From: Phytophthora colocasiae | Taxonomy: Eukaryota; Oomycota; Peronosporomycetes; Peronosporales; Peronosporaceae | DNA length: 64,000 nucleotides | Reading direction: 5' to 3' | NCBI GenBank assembly: GCA_018806915.1 | Contig: JAGKQI010000047.1 | Location: 496,001 to 560,000, forward strand | Shown here: positions 1 through 10,512 of the stretch, in pieces | Position numbering within the stretch: position 1 is the stretch's first letter | Layout: each line of letters starts with the position of its first letter | Notes under the pieces: model-generated | The model's input: only the letters and a program-made list of their open reading frames with translations | Told to the model about the DNA's origin: nothing | Databases searched by the model: none | Position numbers and translations under genes: made by a program

Positions 1-42
1 CAGGCCAGTAGCAGCGATCAATATATTGTCTGTACTCTGCGG

Positions 43-202
43 ATTCATTGTGGCTAATCAGGAAAACCATAATGGAGAAAACCTGTTCACCGATCCATTC
101 CTCGCAGTCAATTATGCGGCTTTAGATATTAGATGCGGTTGCTTCATTGCATGGTTGGTTATTCAGGAAAAACCGTATTATAAAGGAAAAATCCTGTTCA
201 CC
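43..202 (+). repeat. imperfect direct repeat pair, AT-rich
   Basis: Two related stretches, about 43-91 and 141-202, share TTCATTG near the left, a TCAGGAAAA core, and AACCTGTTCACC / ATCCTGTTCACC at the right. They differ by small indels. No coding potential is seen; the 61-codon frame across them has no recognisable motif. Probably a decayed repeat. Confidence 0.3.
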
Positions 203-1417
203 AATTTGTGAATCTTCTCAAAATTAGAGTCTCCGTAAGAGCACTGTTCTTCGTCATGAGCGTTAAAGAGGTTAAAGCTTCTCTATTTGTGAGGACATTC
301 TTCTTCTCACTGACACAGCATCAGACATCTCGTGTAGAGGGTACTGTGTTGCCTGTAACTTAAAGTCACTTCATATCTCTATTGATGAACTTCATGTAGT
401 TAACTTTAATGGGATTTCTTCCATATTGCCGCGTAACAGCGGGCTTAACAGCAATTACTGAGGCAGATAAATATCATTGCTACTAGTAATGCTGAAGCTT
501 TAGATGTAGTACTAGAAGATGCACATGTTCATTGCCATTAACGGCAGATAAGTGCTTGGCATTTATGCTCATGGGATAAACTAGGTGAAATGAAAGAAGC
601 GATAAAGTCATGCTATCTATCTCAATGCTGGGATATTCATCGTAGAACACAGAAGCGATGTATTCGTGCATGTTGTTCATGGTAGGAGACATACGAGGTT
701 CATTTTCAAGACAGAGGCATAGAGTTTGCTTGTCAATCTGGCCAATATGCGTTTAATCGTGCATTTCAATGACAATGTGCTAACCTTACATGTCCAAACT
801 GTTACTGTTGTGCATTAGCGAAATTCGTGCTTGCATCACTATTTTATGGCGTTTGTATTTTACGTGCCATGCATTTCGATAAGCGATCATATTCGTGCTT
901 GTAAGAGTGCTAAACAGAGGCGTAGTTCGTGCATGTTGCTTGTAAAGACAGATGCGTAAATCGTGCATGTCAATAGGCCAGTTTTTTATAACGAAACTTG
1001 TTCAAGGAAAACTCGCTTAGGAGAAAAACCTGAGTTACGTTCTTTGTTTGTTCATGGTTCCCAGTTTCTGGTAGTGTAGTGTTGACTCAACTTGCATACC
1101 GTACGGGGCAGTCTTACAGTGTGTTGTACATGTACACATGCGAGCATCCAGGGCTTTGCTTCCTGAGATCAACTACATGGTCTCGCAGGTACCGACAATA
1201 TGCCATGGCATTTAGTAGAGCTCCTAGCACGGGGTAGCATCCGGCTTTGAAAGGGAGTAGCTAGGGATTTCATCTAGCGTAGCCATTGTCACAGGACGGC
1301 ATTCAGCCAGGGTAGCTTTGGCTTAGGCAACTTGTTCCGATTGTCCGCGGAGGCATCATGGCCTCTAGATGCGTTCAACGTGCAGTCCAGACCTCCATGC
1401 AACTTTGGGCTCGTTAC
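203..1417. other. gene-free stretch with degenerate short repeats
   Basis: No credible coding region. Between about 640 and 980 the motif TCGTGCATGT or a close variant (TTCGTGCTTG, ATCGTGCATT) recurs roughly every 30-70 bp, suggesting an old degenerate tandem array. The remainder shows nothing I can name. Confidence 0.3.
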
Positions 1418-1723
1418 CTATGACTCGTCGTCAGGGTCAGACGATGGTTTGAGCTCATCGTCGCTTGCTTCGTAGTCTACGGCATCGGAGTCAAGGTCGT
1501 CATTCTCTGCCGGCTTGCACTTCGGCGTAGTTTTCTTGTCTGGATGGTTGGTCTCGTTTTCATCAGACTCGTCCTCGGAAATGCCATCGTAGTCGGGTTT
1601 CTTGACAAAGCCGAGTAGGTGTTTTCCGTCGAGGGCTGCGCACACGCGGGTCTTCCACACGTCAAAGTTCTCAGCGCCAATGAGGCGTGGAAACTCGTCG
1701 CTTGAGGCTTGGCTTGGGCTCAT
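1418..1723 (-). pseudogene. Ty1/copia gag N-terminal fragment
   Basis: A 101-residue frame begins MSPSQASSDEFPRLIGAENF and continues with WKTRVCAALDGKHLLGFVKKPDYDG, followed by an acidic tail. The pattern L-x-G-x-N-F-x-x-W-K-x-R-x-x-A-x-L-x-x-x-x-L is typical of the copia-type gag polypeptide (DUF4219/UBN2-like), where the element protein starts. Nothing downstream encodes protease, integrase or reverse transcriptase, so this is a solo gag fragment. It sits next to Crypton debris. Confidence 0.55.
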
Positions 1724-1861
1724 AACCTATGGCACGTCGAGTAGAGATGCAGTAGAGGAGATGGTTATGTAGAAGGTGTCAAAAGACGAAGTAAGCATTG
1801 TAGCAGTTAGCGTGGAGGTGTGCCACCAACCTAATGGTTGGCTGCTGGAAACTAAGCTAGT

Positions 1862-3024
1862 GCTGAAGTACTACTGATTAAGAAGGGAGACATACAACTT
1901 GGCCTACGACGCAAGTCTCGCAAGACCGGTGCCGCGATTCGATTTGGCTGCTTCACAATCCGTGACCGCAAGACCGACCATGACCCCCTTGCCAGTCGAA
2001 CGTACTCGCTGCATCTTCTCCCGAAGGAAGAGAAGGCCGCTGAGGCGCTGACGTATCTGAGTCGATGGTTCCACCACGCGCAGACGGAACTACATCACAG
2101 GTGGAGCAGTGACTTCGCATTCCACTCGCTGACGAAGATTCCTCGTCATGGAGCGAACCGACAGCGGTGCGCCGGGGATGGCAGCAGGGTTCCATGCGGC
2201 AGGGTTTCATTTGCTAAAGTTGGAGTCAAATGGGGCGCACCAATGACGGACAGCAACTTTACGCAAGTTCTCAACATCGTCGCTGCGGCTGCTGGAATCA
2301 GCAGGAGTGTTCTTGGCGACGAGATCTGGTTTACGTCGCACTGCTTTCGACGGGGAGGTGTTCAGTACCGGTTCATGTTTGCTCCTGAAAAAAGACGCTG
2401 GACGCTAAAGCTGGTGAAATGGGGGTGGGCACCGAGTGAGAAGGCTGAAACGGTGACGCGGTATCTTCTCGATTATGTCATGGACCGAGCACGTATTCCG
2501 ATGCTGACGACGATCCACAGTTCAACCCCACATATGCAGCCCCCGATCAAGTTCCCCATGCATTGCACCCGTCGACCATTGCCGAGCTCAAGGACGCTTT
2601 ACTGGAAGGTCTCCGTGGCATGATACAGGGCGTCAAGTGCGGACAAAACGATACTCAAGAAACGGAAGGTGGTGAACACGCTGAAGATACGTGTGAAGGA
2701 ACTGATGAGGAAACCGCTCGCCTCGTGTCTGAGCTTTCGGATGCCAAATCATGGCGCGACTACGTTCATCAGTACTGGCACCCAAATCCTGCGTGTCACC
2801 AGTACCGAGCCGGCAAGGACATGCTTCCACACGAACGCAAGATACACAGGTCGCGCCTCTCCAGAATGAAAATTATCGTGGAGTTTATTCGTGCAGAGTA
2901 CAACGACGACCAAGACTTGTTCGAGAAGGATTTCGGTGGCCGTCTCCAGGGAGACTTGACGGTCAACAAGATACTTGCTGCGATTCGAGCGAGTAGACGC
3001 GCCATCGTACTGTTGTTACCCTAA
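1862..3024 (+). pseudogene. Crypton tyrosine recombinase, C-terminal half
   Basis: Reading plus-strand from about 1862 gives EVLLIKKGDIQLGLRRK, then a tyrosine-recombinase core with the catalytic box HCFRRGG (about 2340-2360) and YLLDY. The stretch after VKWGWAPSEKAET is shifted: from about 2490 the reading moves to another frame (FNPTYAAPDQ, then a C-terminal domain with KSWRDYVHQYW and a helical tail ending at 3024). No start codon or N-terminal core-binding domain is present on this strand. The missing half lies at 3531-4109 in reverse orientation and ends exactly where this half begins in family terms. The copy is non-functional (split and frameshifted). Confidence 0.75.
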
Positions 3025-3025
3025 T

Positions 3026-3250
3026 GGTACTTTTATCGTCGTCCTTGTTGGTACTGTCGTCCTACATTGTACTTTAATCGTCCTTTATTGTACTTTAGTC
3101 GTCCTTTATTGTACTTTAGTCGTCCTTTATTGTACATTAGTCGTTCTTTATTGTACATTAGTCGTCCTCTATTGTACTGTCGTCCTCCATTGTACTTCAG
3201 TCGTCTTGGATTGTACTGTCGTCCCTGATTGTACTATCGTCCTGCATTGT
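3026..3250. repeat. tandem 17-21 bp repeat (GTCGTCC...ATTGTAC)
   Basis: About twelve tandem units alternate GTCGTCC-type and ATTGTAC-type blocks; the commonest unit is 21 bp and later ones shorten to 17-18 bp. It starts two bases after the stop of the Crypton C-terminal half. A shorter degenerate stretch of the same motifs occurs at 4183-4236, beyond the other Crypton half. This suggests subterminal repeats of the element. Confidence 0.7.
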
Positions 3251-3530
3251 ATGATTGCAAACACACCATCATCAATAAAATATCAATTTTCTGATATGCA
3301 TTTTATGTATTTGGGACCCTCCCTCCGTACCTACACCTGTCTAGGCGTCGTCCGAGTCCGAGGAACTATCGAAATCGCTCTGGTGGTACTCGTCGGCGCT
3401 TCTTTCTCCTGCGATGATTCCTGATCTTCCGTATAGTTGAATGCGTTGTAGTTGTTGAGACTAGCCCTTTGCATAGATACGGTTCACAAAACCTGCCTAT
3501 GGTGATACCTATAGAGTTCACTATAAGCGA

Positions 3531-4109
3531 TACTTTGATGCGGCACATTCCGTAGAAGGCAAGAGAGCATACCGCCGAAACCCACAGTCTCATCGTCTTG
3601 TTGAACATCGGGTCTGACTCCAGGAAGGCGATAATCTTTGAGACCATGGTCAGCGACATCGGGGTGGCGCGCTTAGGGGTCCTTTCGCGTTTCTTCACCT
3701 TACTTAACCCGGCCAGAATCTGCAAAATGGTGGCAGACTTGGCGGGATTACCTCGCGGGGTAAGAGTTCCGTCCGCAGCCGTGTCGACAACCCAGCGATC
3801 GTGTGGATGGCCACCAGCAAGCATCTGTGGCTTTGTGTAGTGCCAGCTGATCGCAGCACGAAGCTTTTCAGCCGGCCACTGACTTGTGTTGGCCGTCGCT
3901 AGTTGGTGAATGTACGCCGCGAGGACTCCTGGGAGCTGCACGAACCGTTGCTTGAGTGGGACGGGATATCCTTCAGAGATACAGAATGCGGCGAATCGAC
4001 GAAGGCTGCCGTTGTAGTCCGTCCGCGTGCGAATCTTGAGCCTCTGATCCGCAAGCTTGGCCACGGTGATAGCCGCTTGGTACAGGCGACTGGATTCCGG
4101 AAGCTCCAT
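3531..4109 (-). pseudogene. Crypton tyrosine recombinase, N-terminal half
   Basis: The minus-strand frame starts at the ATG at 4109 (MELPESSRLYQAAITVAKLA). It encodes the helical core-binding domain (RTDYNGSLRRFAAFCISEGY, LPGVLAAYIHQLA, KLRAAISWHY) and enters the catalytic domain as CSLAFYGMCRI at about 3537. Recognisable homology then stops; the next residues (KVSLIVNSIG) do not fit the family, which continues with an N/E-V-x-x-x-K segment. The missing continuation is the plus-strand fragment beginning at 1862-1865. A GTCGTCC/TTGTAC repeat patch lies upstream at 4183-4236. Confidence 0.72.
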
Positions 4110-4530
4110 GGTGGGTCACTGAGTGCTGCGGTCTGTGGCGAGAGCTGAAGTGAAGGAATTCATTTGTACGGACCCTGCTATAATCGTCTTCAATTGTACT
4201 CGCATGTCGTCCCTCATCGTACTGCTGTCGTCCCGGAATGATACAGACTTTTGGGGGCTACTGTAGATCTGGCATGGCTACAATAACTGCAAATTTTAGC
4301 CAATCAACTCGCGTCGCACGACAGTTTTGGTCCCTCACTGGCCGCTTATCCGCTTGGTCGAGAAAATGGATCAGCAGTTTAGAGAGGGGTCATTATTTCG
4401 AGGGAAGTCACTCTTTTTTAGTCTTCGTCCCGCAAAACCGCGCGAAACAATCCGGGGAGCCTAGTCCTGGGCGTCCACACGTCGTGTCCGTGCCAACAGC
4501 ACCCTCGTCGGCAGTACATCGCGGCTTATT

Positions 4531-7500
4531 ATGGCGAAGGTGTGTCTTTACTTGTATCTAGGTTTTGAGCAGCCTACTCGCCGCTACCTGTACACTAATC
4601 ATATATCAATTCACGCTCCTTCTACAGCAAAATAAAGGGTCCAAGCAGGCCTCAATGCTCAGTTTCTTCACGCCCAAGAAGCCTGGCGAAGAATTAGATG
4701 TGTTTGCAGCAGACGCAGAGGCCAAAAACGCTGAATCTAAACGACCTCAAGCTTCTGTTGAGCCGGAGGTTACTGCCGCTGATGCTAAAACAGAGACAGA
4801 GTCTAAACCGAAGGTTCCACAGGGCAAAATGAAAGGTAAAACGAAGCCAAAACCCAAAGCAAAAGGTAAGACGAAGGCGTCTCCTAAAGCAAAGGCTAAA
4901 CCTAAGAAGAAGAGGCAGACACGAGGCATTTCTCCTCATTTTGCAGCAGGGGATGAGAGTGACGAGGACGAGGATTTGAGTGATGATGAGGCGTTCAATA
5001 CACCCGAAGCTAAGCGAGCCAGAGCTGAATTGGAGACGGGAGGAGAAGTGGTTCCTGCTGGAGCTATCATATCGGGCGATGCTATAGTGGAGGGGACAGA
5101 TATTGTGGATGTTAGTGCAGAGGAAGTAATTTTAGAGACACATACTAACAGGGAAGCTGAGGGGAAACCAGCTCAGGACGAGGATGTAAATGGAGAAGCT
5201 GTGGTGGATCTGACTGCGCCGAATTCAGCAGATGACGAGCCGTGGACGGAAAATGGAGATAAGAAGAAGACACGAGGCAAAACAACTGCAGCGAAAACTA
5301 GTAAAGCAGCAATTAAGAATCCGACAAAGAGGCAAGCGAAGATGAAAGAAAAAGCAGCGGTCGAAGCTAAGACTGTTCAAGTGGAGCCTTTAGATCCTGC
5401 CGTTCAGGCCAGAGTCGACACTTACAAGATCAAGATGGAGGAGCTGACTCGGCAGTATACAGAACTTCTGACTTCGAAGCAGAATAGTGATGCGGTGATG
5501 CAAGAAATCTATGGTGCAGCTCTGGATCGTGACTTGGATATCAATGTTGACACTGAAAAGTCCCAACAAGTGCTGGCTGAGACGTGGCAAAAGCTTCAGG
5601 GCCATGTGAATTCATCTGCCAGCACTACAGACTCAGCAACTCTGTCAGCTACAGTTGAATTTCCTCACGAAGTAAAATGTTTGGTCGCCAAGGACGTTCA
5701 AGGACGCACTGCAAGTTTATCAGTGATAGCAAGCGATATTCTCGCTTCGTTCAAGAAAGCTTTGAGGCTCGATGTAATTGATTTGGTGTCAACAGAGGAG
5801 TCAAACTCATCCGAAACGAAAAGTGTTGACAGCTCCGTACTGCTGGCACTGGAAATGGAGATTAAAATGCTTGCACAACGCACACCGCATGGTGTCCGCC
5901 CAGGGAAGTCCAACGTGTTCGAAGACACAAGTGTCGACGCGTTATGGACATGGGAAATTGGTAGTGTGGATAAATATTTCGGGGATGAGGCTCAGAAGGT
6001 CATAAAGCGCATGCGCAAACACCGCAAGCGTCTTGGTCAGCAACTGAAAACCCTTGCTAGAGTTGTGCAATTGCTGCACCAGAAACCAGTAGACGAGGCG
6101 AAGGTTAGTGCTGAGGAGGCGAAAGTGGGAAAATTTGGTTTGGTTATCGATGCAGAGCTGCAAAAAGCCAAAGATCGGGAAGCCAAGGAAGAGGAAAGAC
6201 GTAGTGCTGCAGAGGAGAGGAAGCGACATGGTATGGAACGTCAACAGGCTAAGGAAGCGAAGGAGGCCGAGAAGAAAAAGCGTGAACGTGAGGAGGAGGA
6301 TAGCAAGAAGAAGGTGTTAAACAAGCGACTGAAAGTGTTTCAGAAGCTGTTTACAAGTGCTCCTGGAACCGGTGATTCCACTATAGATGTTACCGACGAC
6401 CAAGCTACAGACAAGACAAAGGATTCTGGGGAATCCAAGAGCGCCGAGATGGATCGAATAGACGCAGCTATCAGCTTTTTGAGTTCCAGTGGAGACGCAT
6501 TTTCGTTTTCTGCTGAAGGAGCTGAGTCAATTATCTCGTCACTGAAGAGCCAACGAGATTCAGACAGAGCGTCTGATGGTTGCTGGAGCGCAAGAAGACA
6601 TCGCGACCCGAAACTCGGCGTAATGAAGCTGCTTCAATTCTACGAGAACAACCGACCAGCGTATTACGGCACGTTCAACTCCAAAAAACGCCTGCTTCGT
6701 GCTGGACGTCGGCCACTCACACATTATGCTGAGTTTGACTACTCTGTGGACAGTGATGATGAATGGGAAGAGGAAGAGCCTGGTGAGAGTTTGTCGGACG
6801 ATGAAAATGACGCTGAAGATATTGGGGGAGACGACTTAGACTATGGAGACGATTGGCTGGCGTACGAAGACGACGTGGAGTACATGGATGACGTTGCCAC
6901 AGAAGATCGCGGTGACGAGACGGTGAAACACAAGAAGAAACGCGTGAAAGTGAAAGCCTTGAAAGCTGTCCAACCGGCGAAGTTGGAACCTCAGATTATC
7001 GGACCGTTCTGGTATAGTGGCAACGCAAGCTCAGATTGCACAGATAACCATGTTGCAGGTCTTGCAGGCGAGCTTTTGTGCGAGCCGGTCTTCGAGTCGA
7101 CTTTGATGCGGAAAGCCAGAGAATACAAGGAGGAGCAGAAGCGACTGGAGGCTGTTCGGCAGGAGCAACAGAGGAAGAAAGAGCTGCAGGAGGAGAAGCT
7201 GAAGGCGCAAGGGGCTAAGCAGAAGCTTGAAGCGGCAGCGAATCAACCAGCTCAGTCTACTCCTGCAAAGGCGGTCCCCCAGAAAAAGACTTCTCCTGGC
7301 AAGACGACGCCTGCCAAGGCCACACCGGTCAAGGTCACTCCTCAGAAGATCAAGGCACATAAGACACTATCAAAACCGTCTCCGAGCCCGCCCAAGGCAG
7401 TGTCCGCATCTCCGTCTCCAGCCAAGCCGCCACAGATAGATTCGTTTTTCAAGAAGGTGGCGGGGCCCGTGTCAGTGCCTCCTAAACGTCACGATCTTAA

Positions 7501-7564
7501 GTCAGCAGCAGACGAGCAGCAAAAGCCGAAGGATGGCAAAGTGGATGTCATTTCGGTGGATTAG
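4531..7564 (+). CDS. chromatin assembly factor 1 large subunit (CAF-1 p150-like)
   Basis: Deposits H3-H4 on replicating DNA with PCNA in the nucleus (family knowledge). Best model: a 9-nt exon 4531-4539 (Met-Ala-Lys), an 88-bp intron 4540-4627 (GTGTGT...CTAAT...CTACAG), then exon 4628-7564, total 981 aa. This keeps Q10-A-S-M-L-S-F-F17, a canonical PCNA-interacting (PIP) box; starting at the next ATG (4655) would remove its Gln. Seen in order: a Lys/Pro-rich basic region, a KER-like charged coiled coil (about 490-575), the conserved core KLLQFYENNRPAYYGTF (about 669 on) followed by a long Asp/Glu tract, a second coiled coil, and a C-terminal IDSFFKK that resembles a second PIP box. Gene symbol withheld because naming in oomycetes varies. 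Confidence 0.85.
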
Positions 7565-8086
7565 CGGGTTTGAAAGCACGATCTTTTTAAGCTGACGAAT
7601 ATAACGTGCTGCTAGATGCAGTATTTGTTGCACTCGGGTATGCTCAATTAGCATGCAGTGCAAATGCAAAGTTGAAGCAAAACAGGTTGTGGTGGTGCAA
7701 GTCGGTTGTGGAAGTAAACTATACACTGTCGTGTATGGCTGAAGATGGCTCGGTGCTGCTTGACTCGTGTCTTTGTCGTATTTTGGTACATTGTACCCAT
7801 TACACACTCCAATAATAAATACTTTGAAGAGGGATAATATTTTACAATATCGTTATAAGAAAAAGAATAAACATCTGAAATTCAATGCTTAATATAAATG
7901 AAACGCTTAAAAATAATAAGCTATAGCAAATATATTCTAACGTCATATCACTGTTTACAGTTTTTCAAAAACCGGTACGTACCGATAATCCGATGGTCTA
8001 GCGAGTCGCGTTTTTTTTTCTCCTTGGCTCTCAGCCGCACAACGGTCAGTTCCGCTTTCCCCGCCCCCAAGACCATCACCATCAGC
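7565..8086. other. intergenic region, CAF-1 3' end and COX5B promoter
   Basis: No gene seen. The left part is the 3' flank of the CAF-1 gene and has several AATAAA-like runs (about 7813-7870). The right part is AT-rich up to about 7970, then becomes pyrimidine-rich before the next start codon. Confidence 0.5.
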
Positions 8087-8488
8087 ATGAGCCTCGTGAC
8101 GCGCGCGTTCGCCCCCCTCCGCTCGTCGGCCCGCCTGGCCGTGCGCAGCTTCGCCTCCACTGGCGGAATCCCCAATGATCTCGAGCATGCCGTTGGCCGT
8201 GAACGCGAGGAGCTGGAGGCCGCTGAGATCGGCGTAGAGAAGTTCAACCGCGACCCTCTCGAGTCGGACGAGTCTCAGGGCAACTCTAAGGACGACCCGA
8301 TCCTCGTGCCGTCCTTCAACGACGTGCGCACCGTGGGTGTCTCGCACAACGACGCCTCGTACCTCTACTGGTTCAACATGGAGAAGGGCAAGGTGCACTA
8401 CCTCCCGCAGATCGAGAAGTACTTTATGCTCTACAACCCGGAGGAGCTGGCTAAGCTCGTTAAGGAGGTGGAAGCCAAGCAGCAGTAA
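8087..8488 (+). CDS. cytochrome c oxidase subunit Vb (COX5B/Cox4-like)
   Basis: 133 aa from the ATG at 8087. The frame is open further upstream, but only this Met gives a clean Arg/Ala/Ser-rich mitochondrial presequence (MSLVTRAFAPLRSSARLAVR). The mature part has the family signature GIPNDLEHAVGREREELEA, VPSFNDVRTVGV and YWFNMEKGKVHYLPQIEKYF. It is a nuclear-encoded accessory subunit of respiratory complex IV in the inner membrane. In animal and fungal homologues a zinc ion is bound by a Cys-x-Cys and a Cys-Pro-x-Cys pair; here those positions read VGV and YLPQI, so all zinc ligands are replaced. Confidence 0.85.
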   Translation: MSLVTRAFAPLRSSARLAVRSFASTGGIPNDLEHAVGREREELEAAEIGVEKFNRDPLESDESQGNSKDDPILVPSFNDVRTVGVSHNDASYLYWFNMEKGKVHYLPQIEKYFMLYNPEELAKLVKEVEAKQQ

Positions 8489-9042
8489 AAAAACACCTCG
8501 ACCTTTAGGCTTCAGACAAGATTCCTGACTCCCTCTGTCGACCCGTTGGAGGTGATCGATGATACTTTGAGAGAGAATGCCCAAAAAACAGTGTGACAAA
8601 TGAAAACCCACAGAAAAATTGATAACTATTGCCCGCATTCGTTTCGGTCGCCTCGTCAGGCTCGCTTCTCGGCTGTTCTGGTGGTCGGTCTCGTTCAAGA
8701 CGCCTTTTTTGAAGGAAATTGTGGGGGGGTTGCGTGAATGATCTGCTTGTGCAAGACACGCTTGCCGAGATCTATAGTCACGACTATGGTTGTTCGAGGA
8801 TAGTAGCTTTAGCTACTCCTGTCCTCGCGATGAGCTCCAAGGTGATGTTCGTCTATATTCCTTTCCTACGACTAGTCAAAATCGAAATCCTACAACCCAA
8901 GCACCGACAGACTCGGGTTCGCTGCGACTGAGGGACCAAGAGCGCGAGTAAACCTGCACTCTCTAATACGTCGCCGCCATGTCAGCAAAATTGGTTCCTA
9001 CGCACACGTTAGCGTGTCAGGTAGTCAGTCTCCAGCAACGAG
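8489..9042. other. intergenic region between convergent genes
   Basis: 3' flanks of COX5B (plus strand) and the RWP-RK/Myb gene (minus strand). No further coding region, RNA gene or repeat seen. Confidence 0.5.
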
Positions 9043-10512
9043 TTACGGTATAACCTGCTCCTGCTGGGCAAAGTACTGGAAAGAAGCTGGGGCTGTTCCA
9101 TCCTGCGCGGCCTGCTGCTGCTGGAATGCCACTGTCTGTTCCATCTTGATCCCCATTCGGGCCGGAAGCGGAGGAAGCGCGAAAGATCCACCGTGAAGTC
9201 GTTCTACCTGAGGGCTTCCGTTCAAGATCATGGCCATGGCCGGTGGCTGAGCCTCCTCTGCATTCCAAGATCCATTGCTCATACTGTCGTCGCTTGCAGG
9301 TGTCATCGCAGTGTTACTTGATGCCACACTCGTGGTCGGACTCAGCATCGATGTACCAGGCTTGTCAGATGCAGATACGAACTGCGGTTGAGTCTGTATC
9401 GGAGCTGGGTGATGATCCTTCAGCATCCCATCGGCATCGAAGGGGAATCGCCCAGCAAATTTCAATAAATACTTCTGAGCGTGAGTACGCGTCTGCACTG
9501 CACTGCGCGTCATGACCACCTGCGCCACACGGCGCCAGTCTTTCCCGTACAAGCGGATACCTTCGAGGAAAGCGGCGTGCTCTTCGCTGGTCCACCGTCC
9601 TCCTTTCGAAGGACCAGTGGTTGAAGTACTTGAAGTCGGGACTGGAGTACCTACCGCCAAATTCTCCATTTTGACAGTAGGTGTGACCGGATAGCTCGGA
9701 GGCGAAGCTTGACCATCAGAACTGGGTCGGGGAGACAGCTTCGGATTGGAAGGAGCGTGGGGGATAGCACGCACAGTGTGAACGGGAGGTTCACAGTGCG
9801 GCAGCGACATCTTAGGACGCATGGAGCTGTCCTTGTTTGGGTCCGCAATGACGGACTCACGCTTCATCTTCAAGTTGACAATCTGGTCCCGATACTTTTC
9901 CCGTTCACTGCCGTGAGCACTGAGCATTGCAGCCTCCATGGACGCGATACTCTTGGAGAGCGATCGGATCTGACGGTGCGGCCACCTCTTGATACCGTTG
10001 CGACGGCAGATCTTCTTCATGAGGGTGATGCAAATGCCAAAGTCCTTCGCCACGTCGATGATGGGTCGGTCAAAGTGGGCACGCAGCTCCTCAATTGAGA
10101 TATGTTTCGTGACTAAGCTCTTGACGCGGTTGCTTTCGTTTCGGAAACGATGGCTGAAACCCGCGTCGTCCGTGAAGTCGAGTTTGCTGCCTTTCGGGCC
10201 ATCAAAATTGATTTGCTGCACCCGATGAACCTTGCCGACGCCGCTAACAGCTCGACGATGTGAGGCTTCTTCTTCCTCATCGGAGTCGCCCATGTCCTCT
10301 CCGTCCGAGTCAGGGGATCTAGACTCTGCAGAACCTGAGAATCCCTTGCTCAGACTAGTCAGGATCATGGCTGTCTCCTCAGGATTAAGGCCCGGAGTAT
10401 CCGTCTTGGACTCATCTGCTTGAACACCACCACAGATGCCGTCGGTCTTGGCCGGTGGCGTCTCCTGCTCACCTGTCGCCGCGCGGCCCTCGGCGTCGTA
10501 TGCCATACCCAT
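9043..10512 (-). CDS. RWP-RK plus SHAQKYF-type Myb transcription factor
   Basis: Single-exon protein of 489 aa, start ATG at 10512. Two DNA-binding domains are visible. An RWP-RK domain spans about 137-187: helix ISIEELRAHFDRPIIDVAKD, then KKICRRNGIKRWPHRQI, with RWPHRQ at 176-181. A single Myb repeat spans about 303-354: GGRWTSEEHAAFLEGIRLYGKDW ... VQTRTHAQKYLLKF, the plant/protist SHAQKYF class in a THAQKYL variant. The N terminus carries an acidic patch (DSDGEDMGDSDEEEE); the C terminus is Ser/Pro/Gln-rich and low complexity, as in activation regions. Likely a nuclear regulator; targets unknown. The two-domain combination is unusual. Confidence 0.85.
   Translation of the reverse strand: MGMAYDAEGRAATGEQETPPAKTDGICGGVQADESKTDTPGLNPEETAMILTSLSKGFSGSAESRSPDSDGEDMGDSDEEEEASHRRAVSGVGKVHRVQQINFDGPKGSKLDFTDDAGFSHRFRNESNRVKSLVTKHISIEELRAHFDRPIIDVAKDFGICITLMKKICRRNGIKRWPHRQIRSLSKSIASMEAAMLSAHGSEREKYRDQIVNLKMKRESVIADPNKDSSMRPKMSLPHCEPPVHTVRAIPHAPSNPKLSPRPSSDGQASPPSYPVTPTVKMENLAVGTPVPTSSTSTTGPSKGGRWTSEEHAAFLEGIRLYGKDWRRVAQVVMTRSAVQTRTHAQKYLLKFAGRFPFDADGMLKDHHPAPIQTQPQFVSASDKPGTSMLSPTTSVASSNTAMTPASDDSMSNGSWNAEEAQPPAMAMILNGSPQVERLHGGSFALPPLPARMGIKMEQTVAFQQQQAAQDGTAPASFQYFAQQEQVIP

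Noticed and set aside
3026..3250. CRISPR-like array
   Set aside because: Units are contiguous tandem repeats with no unique spacers, and the context is eukaryotic.
4565..4654. N-terminal extension of the CAF-1 frame
   Set aside because: It begins at TTG and lies in a likely intron; the microexon model explains the 5' end better.
7955..8698. 247-codon minus-strand frame across COX5B
   Set aside because: It is the complement of a strongly conserved mitochondrial gene with high GC; no motif of its own.
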